Positions 55,101 to 63,751 are shown, counted from the first letter of the stretch. The stretch is 64,000 nt of DNA from Parabacteroides massiliensis (GCF_900155425.1 NZ_LT700190.1:789386-853385); one strand, 5' to 3'. Notes: a model not told the origin generated them from the sequence alone. A program made the numbers and translations.

Positions 55101-55494
55101 GGCCTAAAGCATCTTCTACCACACCTTTCACCGTGCGTTTTGTTTGTTGCGCGGCGCCTGTCGTTCCTGTCGGCGAGAGGACGATGTAGGAGCCTTCGAT
55201 CTTGAAGGATACATTGTTGTCAAACAGGTTTTGCAGTACTTCCTGCAAAGAGATATTTTCAGCTTTTACTGAAACTTTCTTGTTCACATTTACATCTTTG
55301 TTGTAAATGAACAATAAATTGGTCTGGCTTTCAATGTCGTTCAAGATGTTTTCCAGCCGGACATTGTTTTTGTTGAGCGTGATGCGTATACTCTGCGAAC
55401 TTACCGTTTCTGCTTGTGCGCACATGGCACAGGAAAGGAAGAACAGAGATGTCATCTTTAAAACACGAGATACACAAATTTTTCTTTTCTTCAT
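52138..55494 (-). CDS. SusC/RagA TonB-dependent transporter with STN domain
   Basis: A 1118-residue outer membrane transporter. After a signal peptide it has an STN domain (about residues 36-108, ILNDIESQTNLLFIYNKDVNV), a carboxypeptidase-like domain (120-190, KGVVEDALGPIAGANV), a plug with TonB-box-like DEVVVVGYG and SIDIRGFGSALVIVDGV (about 205-325) and a 22-strand barrel. The STN domain is the hallmark of transporters that signal import to a FecR anti-sigma factor; the FecR/ECF pair lies directly upstream. Substrate is the PUL glycan. Confidence 0.96.
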   Translation of the reverse strand: MKKRKICVSRVLKMTSLFFLSCAMCAQAETVSSQSIRITLNKNNVRLENILNDIESQTNLLFIYNKDVNVNKKVSVKAENISLQEVLQNLFDNNVSFKIEGSYIVLSPTGTTGAAQQTKRTVKGVVEDALGPIAGANVVEKGTTNGTITDMDGNFTLNAAPNAVLVISYIGYKEQEVPVNNKTSIQVKLVEDSQALDEVVVVGYGVQKRASVTGSVASLQAKDIATVKTPNVSNALAGKLPGLRAVQRSGAPGDDDASIDIRGFGSALVIVDGVERDFKQLDANDIESISILKDASAAVYGFKGANGVILVTTKKGEISKPKINYNGYVGFQNVTRYPRYFNGYEYATLYNEAQQNIGVLAPYSAEDLENYRQGIGTTDWYNETIRKSAPSTYHNLSVSGGAEKVKYYFSLGLTNQDGILRSNDINYRKYNVRSNISAEIVKGLTVDLQLSGRLDTRMTPALPYKNTNLFGDIQMARPVLSLYANDNPDYWNNPGGGHNPVQVSNIDEIGYNRRDRREFNGSITLNWDIPWVKGLSAKGLFSYDYNNKYTRDWVKEYKDYVYDKANDVYNVAGNHAISELTTKAENYFRPNGQISLNYKNTFGKHDIGVLGLWEFYNDRTDWVEAYRQFTIGAIDQIAAGDKTNINNDGSAKVSAHAGLVGRINYAYASKYLAEFSFRYDGSYKFDPDKRWGFFPAVSLGWRMSEESFFKEALPMIDNFKLRGSYGKIGDEGDFSAYQYLTGYTYPSKDYILGSGGVSNGAVDRGMPNTNLTWYKSTTANVGFEASALSGLISAEFDYFIRKRDGLLATRILTLPTTFGQSLPQENLNSDKTQGFEIVLGHHNNVGDFSYDVKANFSTTRNYNRYVERAASTNMYDNWRNNSNDRYKDIQWGKVCIGQFQSYEEIFNSPIQDNNGNKSLMPGDLKFEDWNNDGIIDSKDDQPIGHGNTPRIYYGLNLSGSYKGFDLTLFFQGAAGHEVFTSGDFMYPFIQQGLGNGISLWLDRWHRADPSDMDSEWIPGYMPALRPTGYAANATNNTWTMHKANYLRLKTIELGYTFPKSWMSKIGIENLRIYVNSFNTFTFTSREGLMKYMDPENSNGAFKYYPQMKTFNFGANLTF

Positions 55495-55611
55495 CTTTGT
55501 GATAGTTAAATAAAATGATATTAGATTGAAACTTCATTTTTACATAGGACATAGTTTGTCCATTATCGTTCTGATCATCTCCTTGTCATAGGCTATATAT
55601 ATTTTAATTGT

Positions 55612-56538
55612 TTATCGGATACGAATTTCACTTCCGCTCTCTCGCTCGAAGGTGAAGTGGGCGTCTTGTTGCAAAGCTCTCAACACCTGTTCAATCCCGT
55701 CGGATATACGGAACTTTCCACTACATGCATAATTGTCGAGCGTATGATTGTCGACGACTATGCTGATACCGTAGTTTTTCTCAAGTTTCTTCATCAGATC
55801 CTTGAAATTGATATCCTTAAAAGTGATAAGCCCCTCTTTCCAACTATATGGATTGAAGTCGGTGATGGGAGTGACCGTCAGCTTTCCGTTGTTGAGGCTG
55901 ACAGCATTATTTGGTTCTAACACAACTGATTCGTCTGGCTGTGACTTGTCGGTGACTTTTACGCTGCCTCGGATGAGGGCTGTGGAAAAGTCATTTTCGT
56001 TGTAGGCCTCCACATTGAACTGGGTTCCTAAAACTTCCACTTCGCAGCGACCGGCATTGACTATAAATTTTTTGTCTTTGTCCTTGGCGACATCGAAAAA
56101 GGCTTCTCCTTTCAGATGAACCTCCCTTTTGTCTCCGTTGAATGAAACCGGATAGGAAAATTCCGACCGGGCGTTCAGCCAAAGGTGAGTCCCGTCCGAT
56201 AGCGTTACTTCAACCCGCTGTCCGGCAGGTACCTTTATGGTGTTGAAAGCTATTTCAGGCTGGATGTTCTTATGGGTGAATATTTGAATGTTATATAATA
56301 AGAACAGGGCGATAACAGCAGCGGCTGCACTTCCGATCCACTTCCAAAGCGGCACGGACTGTTTGCGGGTATGATTTTCTCTTTGAACAGTATTTAATTG
56401 GAGCGCGTCGAACAAGGCGCGTTCATGATAGAATGCGTCTCTGTTCGCTTTGTCGGCGTTTACCCACTGACGGATTTGAGTCAGCTCGTTGTCTGTGGCC
56501 TCTCCGTTAAACATTTTATGTAGTAGTCTTTGTTCCAT
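55612..56538 (-). CDS. FecR-type anti-sigma factor
   Basis: A 308-residue inner membrane regulator. A cytosolic N-terminal part (DNELTQIRQWVNADKANRDAF) binds the sigma factor, one membrane helix spans about residues 66-84, and the periplasmic FecR domain (VPAGQRVEVTLSDGTHLWLNAR, GEAFFDVAKDKDKKFIVNAG) plus a DUF4974 C-terminal STN-like domain (ITFKDINFKDLMKKLEKNYG) contact the transporter. Together with the sigma gene it forms the switch of the PUL. It is 117 bp upstream of SusC. Confidence 0.95.
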   Translation of the reverse strand: MEQRLLHKMFNGEATDNELTQIRQWVNADKANRDAFYHERALFDALQLNTVQRENHTRKQSVPLWKWIGSAAAAVIALFLLYNIQIFTHKNIQPEIAFNTIKVPAGQRVEVTLSDGTHLWLNARSEFSYPVSFNGDKREVHLKGEAFFDVAKDKDKKFIVNAGRCEVEVLGTQFNVEAYNENDFSTALIRGSVKVTDKSQPDESVVLEPNNAVSLNNGKLTVTPITDFNPYSWKEGLITFKDINFKDLMKKLEKNYGISIVVDNHTLDNYACSGKFRISDGIEQVLRALQQDAHFTFERESGSEIRIR

Positions 56539-56652
56539 TTTTTCGTGTTTCTACTATTAAGGGCGAACGGAAGGGAAAATACCCTAAAGGAAGAATGATT
56601 TTTTTTGTGTTTTTTTTCATCGTACAGCAAGAAAATAAAGTTTCACTCATGG

Positions 56653-56688
56653 GAAAATTTATTTTCTCCTGCATGAAAATTTATTTTC
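56653..56688. repeat. Two GAAAATTTATTTTC copies between sigma and FecR genes
   Basis: Exact 14-bp near-palindromic copies at 56653-56666 and 56675-56688, 22 bp apart, about two helical turns, in the 175-bp gap upstream of fecR. This could be an operator for the fecR/susCD transcript. Confidence 0.6.
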
Positions 56689-56713
56689 ACTTTAAAGCGG
56701 ACCGTGAAAATAT

Positions 56714-57289
56714 TTAGGGCTTATAAAAGAAATCCAGTATGAATAGCAGGCAGGGAAGATAGTCTTTTAACTCTTTTCGTAATAATTTCAGTGCTTTGCT
56801 GATATGAAACTCGACGCTCTTCACCGAGAGGTTTGTCTCCTCGGCAATGGTTTGGTAATTTTTCCCCTCGTATCGGCTCATGATAAAAATGTGCCGGGAC
56901 TTTTCCGGCAGTTTGGTCAAAGCCTGATGGACAAGTTTCTGGATTTCGTCACCGAGTAATCTCTCCGGCTCGCATGCTTCCAGGCTGGAGATACGCATTT
57001 GAAGTTCCCATTCTTTGTTGGATAGTAAATTTTCGGCGATATTATTCCAGGTACGTTCTCGCTGAAGGTAATCCAGGCATTTGTTCTTCAGAGTGACCAA
57101 TATATATAAAGGTATGTCTTTGACATCCTCCAGCCGATGGCGGTTCTCCCAATAGTACATCAGGCTTTCCGTCACAAGGTCTTCTGCTGCCTCTTGATTG
57201 TAGGTATACGAATAGGCGAACCGGATATACCGGTCCCGATGGGTAACGAAAATATTGTTGAATCTCTTTATGTCCGCTTTCTCATCCAT
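56714..57289 (-). CDS. ECF family RNA polymerase sigma factor
   Basis: A 191-residue sigma-70 factor. Region 2 holds RYIRFAYSYTYNQEAAEDLVTESLMYYWENR; region 4 holds LTKLPEKSRHIFIMSRYEGKNYQTIAEETNLSVKSVEFHISKALKLLRKEL. Bound by FecR when the glycan is absent, and released to transcribe the SusC operon when import signals through the STN domain. It heads the PUL and is transcribed toward it. Confidence 0.95.
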   Translation of the reverse strand: MDEKADIKRFNNIFVTHRDRYIRFAYSYTYNQEAAEDLVTESLMYYWENRHRLEDVKDIPLYILVTLKNKCLDYLQRERTWNNIAENLLSNKEWELQMRISSLEACEPERLLGDEIQKLVHQALTKLPEKSRHIFIMSRYEGKNYQTIAEETNLSVKSVEFHISKALKLLRKELKDYLPCLLFILDFFYKP

Positions 57290-57708
57290 GCTGTGCCGTT
57301 CGTCTGGAATTTAGTCCTAGTGGAACTGCGGTAATCTCATTTCTTCAGAGGAAGGAAGAATTTCTTTAGAATCTTATGTCCCAATCTATTATATTGTAGA
57401 GATTATTCCTGCTCTGAAGACCCTTGCTCGATGTATGCGGATTTATTTAGCCTAAAGCCGTTAAAAAGCATAATAAGATTAAATCTTTACAACATATTTC
57501 AACTATTCGGAAATAAATTTATAATTTTGGTGGTCATAGTTCCACTAGAACTATGATATTTGTGGTTATTGATAATGGGTTGTATTACAGATGAATGAGT
57601 CCGGTATTTATGCTTAATTCGGAAATTTGAATTTTTGTTAAAGTTAATTTGTTTATTAATACATACCGCATAAAACCTGGTTGTATAAATGTCCGATCGA
57701 TATATATT
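57290..57708. other. Intergenic region upstream of the sigma gene
   Basis: No gene is supported. It is AT-rich. CTAGTGGAACT at 57317-57327 and its inverse AGTTCCACTAG at 57538-57548 flank about 210 bp. The second lies in a further palindrome, CATAGTTC/GAACTATG (57535-57555). These may be regulator sites for the sigma gene. No clear -7 promoter element was seen before the sigma start. Confidence 0.55.
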
Positions 57709-57742
57709 GATCTTGATGGCGTTTTGAAACGCCATCAAGATC
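57709..57742 (-). terminator. 16-bp perfect hairpin after the GLUG genes
   Basis: GATCTTGATGGCGTTT and AAACGCCATCAAGATC pair exactly with a 2-nt loop (57725-57726). It follows the stop of the minus-strand GLUG gene by 12 bp. There is no good T-run, so it may be a terminator, an RNA stabiliser, or both. Confidence 0.6.
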
Positions 57743-57754
57743 AGAAGATGATAA

Positions 57755-60700
57755 TCAGAGTTTGATAAATTGGAACGGGCAACTCTGCAAATAAGGATAT
57801 CCGTTGTTTACAGTCGGGTCAAGGCGCCATATCGTATTGAAGTTGAATCCGCCATAAGTGGACTGATTGCCTTTGTCTTTCTCCTTGAACTTGCTGCATT
57901 TCCAGTCTTTACCGGTGCCTTCCAAAAAATAGAGGTTGTGATGATACCATACCGCAGCGCTCTTTCGGGTTCCGACGACACCGTTGCCGTGTTCAACCTT
58001 TCCGGTATTGACGCAGTTTTTCACTTCGGACGTATGGTCTACGTATCCGACAATGCCGCCCGTATTCCGGTCGTGATTGGTAGGGACATTTCCGCTGTTG
58101 TAGCAGTCGTGAACCATCCAGTTATCATCATCGACGGTGCTGCCCAAGGATTGTCTTCCCAAGACTCCGCCGACATACGAGTTCCAATCGTCGCTGGAGA
58201 CGGTTCCCCGGTTGCAGCAGTGGGCCAACTCCGTATTATTGTTTTTATACACATCCGAACTGGAATGCCACCCGAATCGTCCGCAGATACCGCCGACGTT
58301 GGAATCTCCACCCGGTCCGCCATTTACGGCTCCGTGGTTGGCGCAGGAGAAGATGGCGGAATGGGCGATATTGCCATATCCAAGAATACCGCCTACGCTG
58401 CCGCCCCCGCTGTTGTTGACGCTTCCGTAGTTGGCGGAGTCATAGATCTCGTTGCCTCTAGAGTTGCTTCCGTCGATGAACCCGACACAACCACCGACGT
58501 CGTGCTGGCCGGTGATTGTACCCGTATTGACGAGGTATCTCAAGATCATCTTCTCCCCTTTGTCATCCACCGAAGCATGGCCCACGATACCGCCCGTGTT
58601 TTTCGCCCCTTCGATTCTGCCGTAATTGACCAGATATTCGAAGCTGCCGTATTTATACTGGAGCAATCCGACGATGCCGCCCGTGTTGCTGTTGGAACTA
58701 TTCGTTACGGTCTTTCCGTTGTTGACGCAATTCGTGATGTTATTGTTGCCGTCATAGAGGGTGGCATGTCCGACAATTCCGCCCACACGCTCTCCACCGA
58801 ATACCGAGCCCGTAAAACATACGCCCGTGACAGACGAACTGTTGGCATATCCGACAATCCCGCCCATCGATGTCCCGTTGGATGACGCTCCTCCGCTTGG
58901 CGTGCCCGACGAAACCGTTCCGGGGAAATGGCTCGTGAAACTGTCCGCTTTCGGTATGGTTCCGCCAAAGGTGACCTTGTTGTTCCCTTTGATGGTGCTA
59001 TTTTCGGCCTGGCCTACAATACCGCCTGTGGCATCCGCTCCATAGACGTGCATGTTCGCATCGAACTTGAAATTTTCCAACTCCAAGGTCCTGTTGCGGA
59101 GATATCCGATCAGTCCGCCGGCCGAACTGATGTAGGCTGTGACCTGCGTGTTGATTACACATTGGGCTTTGGCCTTGACGGTACACGCTGCGTTGCCGAT
59201 CATCCCGCCTGCGTTTCTATTGGCTTCGATAGACATGTAGCCTCCGTTGTAGGTCTTGGCGATCTGGGTCTGGGTCCCATCTATGTTGATGGTCCCGTCG
59301 GAGGCCGTTCCGATGAATCCGCCTACGTTTTCGTTGCCTCTCAAATAGGAGTTGAACTCGCAGTCGTTTAAGGTCAGCTCTTGGTTGGCGGTGTAAGCGC
59401 CTATCAGTCCGCCAACGTTGTTGCCGGCGCTGCGTATCGACGCCGCCACTTGCACGTTGGTGATTTTGGAGCTTCCGCTAAGATTCATTTTGCCGGCCAA
59501 TCCACCCGAATTACCCCCTTGGCTGTAGATGACTTTGACATCTATGTCTGATTGGGGAATGGAGTGGAGGAGCGTGATGTCGCTGAAATTGACGTTTCCG
59601 CTGTTCACCGCTCCTACGATGCCGCCGACATTGCTGCCGGAGGCTATGAGGCCGATTACGCCTGTCTCCGCACCCGGCATCAGGTTCGTGAAGTCCTCCA
59701 CCTTTAAGGAGCCGTTCTCGTAGCAGCCGACCAGTCCGCCGATCGAAGAAGCCCCGTTTACGGTCGCATAGATTCTGCATTTCTTCGCGGTCAGGTTACG
59801 AAGGCAGTATCCGATGAATCCGCCGATATTGTCTCCGCAATCATTGAAGTTGCCGCTTACCTGCACGTTCTCCAGGATGACGTTCCCTTCTGCTTTGCCG
59901 GCTACCGCGCCTCCGTTTTTCAAGATGCCTCTCATGCCGGCATAGATGGTCAGGTTCTTGATGGTCGCTCCGTTACATAGGACTTTGAACAACCCGATGT
60001 TCTGGTCCCTCTCGGAGTTGGAACCCGTGTAGTTGAGTATGATTTTATGTCCGTTTCCGTCGTATGTCCCGGCAAAGGAATAGCCTGTATAATTCCGGCC
60101 GGTGTATTCTTCGCTCAGGGGAGGAGCGGTGAAATCGGCCCCCTGCTTGAAGTAGAGATTGGCTCCGTGGGTGAGGGAGTCTTTGTATAGTCCGAACGCA
60201 AATGTATTGAAATCATCCGCCGTGTTGATTATATATGGATTTTCGGCTGTTCCGTCTCCCTCCGCCAAACCATACTCGACGGTTGTTGACATGACGGAAT
60301 GGAGCATTTCGTTCTTAAACGTGGCGACCAGCCGGGCGCCTAACTTTTTTCCGTCAGCCAGGATACCCCACACGTCGTAGTCGCTGTCCGGGATGTGGAC
60401 GTCCTTGGGAATCCGGATGCACAGCCAGAGTTTCTCGTCCTTGATGCTCACGGTCGCGTCAAACTCTATTACCGTGAAATCCGTATGCGAACGGAGTTGT
60501 ATCGTGATCAGTGTGGTCGTTTCCGGAATCTCCCATATATGGCGTTCCAAAGGAAACGAACTCAACTTGAAATCTTTTGTCGTTTCCAGTACCGAACCAT
60601 TCTCGTTCGACAGGTATGGATTGTCGTCACTACAGCTATTGCCGGCCATCAACAGAAGGGCGAGCAAAAAGCCGACGATCGATGCTTTTTTCACTTTCAT
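57755..60700 (-). CDS. GLUG-repeat lipoprotein (second gene)
   Basis: A 981-residue lipoprotein with lipobox MAGNSC (Cys at about residue 22) when started at ATG 60700; the longer frame adds 37 residues with no signal. After an N-terminal beta domain (to about residue 150) the rest is a long run of GLUG-type repeats with the pattern GGIVGxxxxS...NC.N.G.V, predicted to form a right-handed beta-helix. GLUG repeats occur in secreted adhesins and IgA peptidases. It probably sits at the cell surface. It follows a similar lipoprotein by 40 bp. No catalytic motif is seen. Confidence 0.85.
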   Translation of the reverse strand: MKVKKASIVGFLLALLLMAGNSCSDDNPYLSNENGSVLETTKDFKLSSFPLERHIWEIPETTTLITIQLRSHTDFTVIEFDATVSIKDEKLWLCIRIPKDVHIPDSDYDVWGILADGKKLGARLVATFKNEMLHSVMSTTVEYGLAEGDGTAENPYIINTADDFNTFAFGLYKDSLTHGANLYFKQGADFTAPPLSEEYTGRNYTGYSFAGTYDGNGHKIILNYTGSNSERDQNIGLFKVLCNGATIKNLTIYAGMRGILKNGGAVAGKAEGNVILENVQVSGNFNDCGDNIGGFIGYCLRNLTAKKCRIYATVNGASSIGGLVGCYENGSLKVEDFTNLMPGAETGVIGLIASGSNVGGIVGAVNSGNVNFSDITLLHSIPQSDIDVKVIYSQGGNSGGLAGKMNLSGSSKITNVQVAASIRSAGNNVGGLIGAYTANQELTLNDCEFNSYLRGNENVGGFIGTASDGTINIDGTQTQIAKTYNGGYMSIEANRNAGGMIGNAACTVKAKAQCVINTQVTAYISSAGGLIGYLRNRTLELENFKFDANMHVYGADATGGIVGQAENSTIKGNNKVTFGGTIPKADSFTSHFPGTVSSGTPSGGASSNGTSMGGIVGYANSSSVTGVCFTGSVFGGERVGGIVGHATLYDGNNNITNCVNNGKTVTNSSNSNTGGIVGLLQYKYGSFEYLVNYGRIEGAKNTGGIVGHASVDDKGEKMILRYLVNTGTITGQHDVGGCVGFIDGSNSRGNEIYDSANYGSVNNSGGGSVGGILGYGNIAHSAIFSCANHGAVNGGPGGDSNVGGICGRFGWHSSSDVYKNNNTELAHCCNRGTVSSDDWNSYVGGVLGRQSLGSTVDDDNWMVHDCYNSGNVPTNHDRNTGGIVGYVDHTSEVKNCVNTGKVEHGNGVVGTRKSAAVWYHHNLYFLEGTGKDWKCSKFKEKDKGNQSTYGGFNFNTIWRLDPTVNNGYPYLQSCPFQFIKL

Positions 60701-60740
60701 CTGATTGTATGATTTTTTAAGTGCTACATTCGTTTTATTC

Positions 60741-63698
60741 TTATTCTTCCACAGCCTCTTCCATCTCGGAGTGGTAGGGTATCGGGAAATACCCCTTGCT
60801 GTTTTCCACATACCATTTTGCGTACGGCCCGCTGAAGCTCCATTCCTGAAAAGACTCTGTGTCGCACAACTCGTCCAGTGAAATTATCTTTCCTATTTGC
60901 GACTGTTTATAGTCTTCCGGGCCGTAATAGTAGGAGTTTTTCAGCGAGACGACATTCCCTTGGCTGGGAACAACCGCGAACCAGTTCGCGCCGACGTTCA
61001 AGCAATTGTTGATGACCGAACGTGAATCGGCTCTCCCGACCACACCGCCGTTCGTAAGCGATTGCTCGCCTTTGAACGGGCCGACGTTGACGCAGTCGTC
61101 GATTTCGCAGAACTGCTGGGCATGTCCCAATATACCGCCCACCTTGTCGACCTTGTCAACCTTTATCTCGCCGATGTTGAGGCATTGGGAAACGACAACC
61201 GCATTGTTTTGATAGTCTGTCGCCCCTTCGACAATGGCGTTTATGCCACCGATGGAGGTGACGACCCCTCCTATGGAAGCCAGTACCAAGGCCGCCGTAG
61301 ACCCGGCATCGAAAGGTATGGCCGCAATCCCGATGACAGCCCCTACTATGCAGCAGGCTCCCGTAATGCTCTTTTGTATGATCTCTTGAAGTTTTCTTGA
61401 CTTTTCAATCTCTTCGTAACGTTCCTCGCGCTTATGGTTGATGTTGTAGTTGACGATGGCGTTGTTTTCATCCGAAGCCTCGTAGAACGCCAACACTTGG
61501 TTCATGTGCTGCAATTGCTGCTTGGAGACATCCGTGGTCAGCCCGTCCGCCATGATGCTGCTCGACCAGACGTAGCCGTTGCGTATGTCGCTCATGGCTT
61601 GCTTCACTTTGTCGGTGATTTCTGTCGTTTTTGCCGTCAAGGAGCTTTTCATCAGTTCGAGCTCTTTTTCGGTTGCCATCTCGTAGAATCCGTAAAGCCA
61701 GATCGAAGTCTCGGTGGCAATCAGGGCGAAGTCGAGCCCCGTCTCTCCGAGATGCAACACATGCGTGATCTCTTTCATGATATGAGCTGCTCCGGCTTCG
61801 GCCTCTTTAAAAACGGCTCCCGATACGGCTATCATCGGCCCGGCGATACCCAACACGCATTCCACGCTGCCTAAGACACAACTGACGATATCCAGAGCAG
61901 ACCATTCCCTCGGATCGCCTATCTCGCCGATGATGCCACCGGTCGGGCCTTTGCCTGAATTGTGGATTCTCGCCATGTTGCTGCAATAGTTTATCATGGT
62001 GTAGTTGCCTGCCAAGCCGACAACTCCGCCTGCATAGTGTGCCGATACGTTCAAGTCGCCATAATTCTGGCAGGCAAAGATGGCTCCCCATGTCGTTTTG
62101 CCGATGATGCCTCCGGCGCAATGGCTGGACGGCGCTGTCACGGCTCCTTGGTTGAGGACATTGTGCGTCACGGCGATAGAGGTGTTGCCGACAATGCCTC
62201 CTACGTATGCATCGGAAGCAAAGGCAGATATGCGGCCGGTGTTGTAGACCAGGTAACCACCGAATTGCGATTCGCCGCAGATGCCGCCTACGGCCGTCTC
62301 GCCTTCTATGGCACCGGTGTTGGAGCAGCCCTTGACCAATGCGTTGTTGAAGAGCAGTTCGTCCGAACCGATACGGGTGCTGCCGATGATTCCGCCCACG
62401 CCGGTGTGCCCTTTTATGTCTCCTTTATTGATGGATGCGTATATGAACGAGATACCCGTTCCGCCTGCGATACCTCCCGTGCCGAATCCTCCGGAGGCTT
62501 TGTCGGAAGGGTCGTAGTCGCTTGATCCGGAGATGTTCCCGGTGTTGGTGCAGGCCAGGACGGAGAGCGAGTCTACGGAACCGACCAGGCCGCCCGCCCC
62601 AGTATGCCTGGAGCTGATTGATGCGTGGTTTTCGCTTTGCTGGACGTTCGTGTAGGAATATAAGGAACCGGCTCCCAACAGCCCGCCTACCGCGTAGTCT
62701 CCGCTCACCGGCGTGCTCTCGTTGACGCAGTTGTCCATCAACAGTACGCTCTTCATGTCTGTGACGCCGATCAGCCCGCCGTTGCCCACGCTGCCCTTGC
62801 AGCCTTTGACATATCCTTGGGACGTCGAACAAGAAGCGATGAATGTCGTGTCTGCCCGGTCGCCCGCCGTGATGCTGCCGCCGACAATGCTGCCTACGGC
62901 ATAGATGCCTTCCATCTTCGGATTGACCATCTTGACATTTTTGATGCAGGCGTGTTCCACAAAACCGAACAGCCCGATCCCCGATGTATAGGGGCGGACA
63001 CACCAAAGATTCTTGATGGAATATCCCGCACCGTCATAGACTCCGCGATACGGCGTGCTCGGCTGGTTGCCGATAGGATTCCAGCCCTGGTCGTGGTCGC
63101 TGTCCCACGAGGCTCTGTCCATGTCGATGTCGACTGTTTGGCGGAAATAGGTGTGAGTGGTGATTGTTTCGTTCTGCCGTTGGTCGTTGATGATGTTCCG
63201 GAGTGTCTTCAGGTGGCTGTAGCTGGAGATGATATAAGGGTCCTCCTGGGTCCCGCTTCCGGAGAAATTGAGAGAAGAGTTGTAATGGTCGATAACCTTC
63301 ACGTCGCCTGCAGCGGATATGTCGATGCGGCAACCCAGTCCGAATTCAACCCATGTCGTGTCCGACGAGGTCTCGCCAAGATCCGGAAACTCCAGGGCGA
63401 GGAGTCGGTAGACGCCTTTTTTCAATCCCGTATGGAGCGTCAGGATGGATTGGCCGTCCAGCCGCACATGCAGTCCTTTCCGGGTAAATACTGTGCCGTC
63501 TTCCGCTTTTATTTTGCAGACATATTCGGGCGAATGAAATCCTTTGGTTTGTTGCTGCAAAATAATGGTCCGGTTTTCTCCGGCAAAGAGTTCACGGTCG
63601 CTGTCTTCGGGTGTGTCTATCGGCTCGTCCTTGTCTTGGCAAGCCGTGAAAAGGGTACAGATGCACCCTAAATAAAATAGCCAATGAAGTGCTTTCAT
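60741..63698 (-). CDS. GLUG-repeat lipoprotein with internal helical domain
   Basis: A 985-residue lipoprotein (MKALHWLFYLGCICTLFTAC, Cys20). The N-terminal domain and GLUG-type repeats (GGLVGSVDSLSVLACTNTGN and similar) run to about residue 590. Residues about 596-830 are quite different: helical, with two Gly/Ala-rich hydrophobic stretches (LDIVSCVLGSVECVLGIAGP; ACCIVGAVIGIAAIPFDAG) and charged helices between. GLUG-type repeats then resume (DKVGGILGHAQQFCEIDDCV) to the end. The insert resembles the membrane-inserting hairpin plan of alpha-pore-forming proteins; I cannot name a family. Confidence 0.85.
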   Translation of the reverse strand: MKALHWLFYLGCICTLFTACQDKDEPIDTPEDSDRELFAGENRTIILQQQTKGFHSPEYVCKIKAEDGTVFTRKGLHVRLDGQSILTLHTGLKKGVYRLLALEFPDLGETSSDTTWVEFGLGCRIDISAAGDVKVIDHYNSSLNFSGSGTQEDPYIISSYSHLKTLRNIINDQRQNETITTHTYFRQTVDIDMDRASWDSDHDQGWNPIGNQPSTPYRGVYDGAGYSIKNLWCVRPYTSGIGLFGFVEHACIKNVKMVNPKMEGIYAVGSIVGGSITAGDRADTTFIASCSTSQGYVKGCKGSVGNGGLIGVTDMKSVLLMDNCVNESTPVSGDYAVGGLLGAGSLYSYTNVQQSENHASISSRHTGAGGLVGSVDSLSVLACTNTGNISGSSDYDPSDKASGGFGTGGIAGGTGISFIYASINKGDIKGHTGVGGIIGSTRIGSDELLFNNALVKGCSNTGAIEGETAVGGICGESQFGGYLVYNTGRISAFASDAYVGGIVGNTSIAVTHNVLNQGAVTAPSSHCAGGIIGKTTWGAIFACQNYGDLNVSAHYAGGVVGLAGNYTMINYCSNMARIHNSGKGPTGGIIGEIGDPREWSALDIVSCVLGSVECVLGIAGPMIAVSGAVFKEAEAGAAHIMKEITHVLHLGETGLDFALIATETSIWLYGFYEMATEKELELMKSSLTAKTTEITDKVKQAMSDIRNGYVWSSSIMADGLTTDVSKQQLQHMNQVLAFYEASDENNAIVNYNINHKREERYEEIEKSRKLQEIIQKSITGACCIVGAVIGIAAIPFDAGSTAALVLASIGGVVTSIGGINAIVEGATDYQNNAVVVSQCLNIGEIKVDKVDKVGGILGHAQQFCEIDDCVNVGPFKGEQSLTNGGVVGRADSRSVINNCLNVGANWFAVVPSQGNVVSLKNSYYYGPEDYKQSQIGKIISLDELCDTESFQEWSFSGPYAKWYVENSKGYFPIPYHSEMEEAVEE

Positions 63699-63743
63699 TC
63701 TTTTTTTGATTTTGTGTTTAGGTCTTTAAATATTAAGGATGTA

Positions 63744-63751
63744 CAAATATA
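63744..63751 (-). promoter_or_regulatory. GLUG operon -7 element TATATTTG
   Basis: CAAATATA on the plus strand reads TATATTTG on the minus strand, 45 bp upstream of the lipoprotein start. Confidence 0.5.

Noticed and set aside
57709-57742. Inverted repeat as end of an insertion sequence
   Set aside because: The arms are adjacent with a 2-nt loop and follow a gene stop; a hairpin at the transcript end is simpler.
57770-58885. 371-residue plus-strand frame with Val/Ile/Ala-rich repeats
   Set aside because: Antisense to the GLUG repeats of the real lipoprotein; its apparent repeats mirror those of the true frame.
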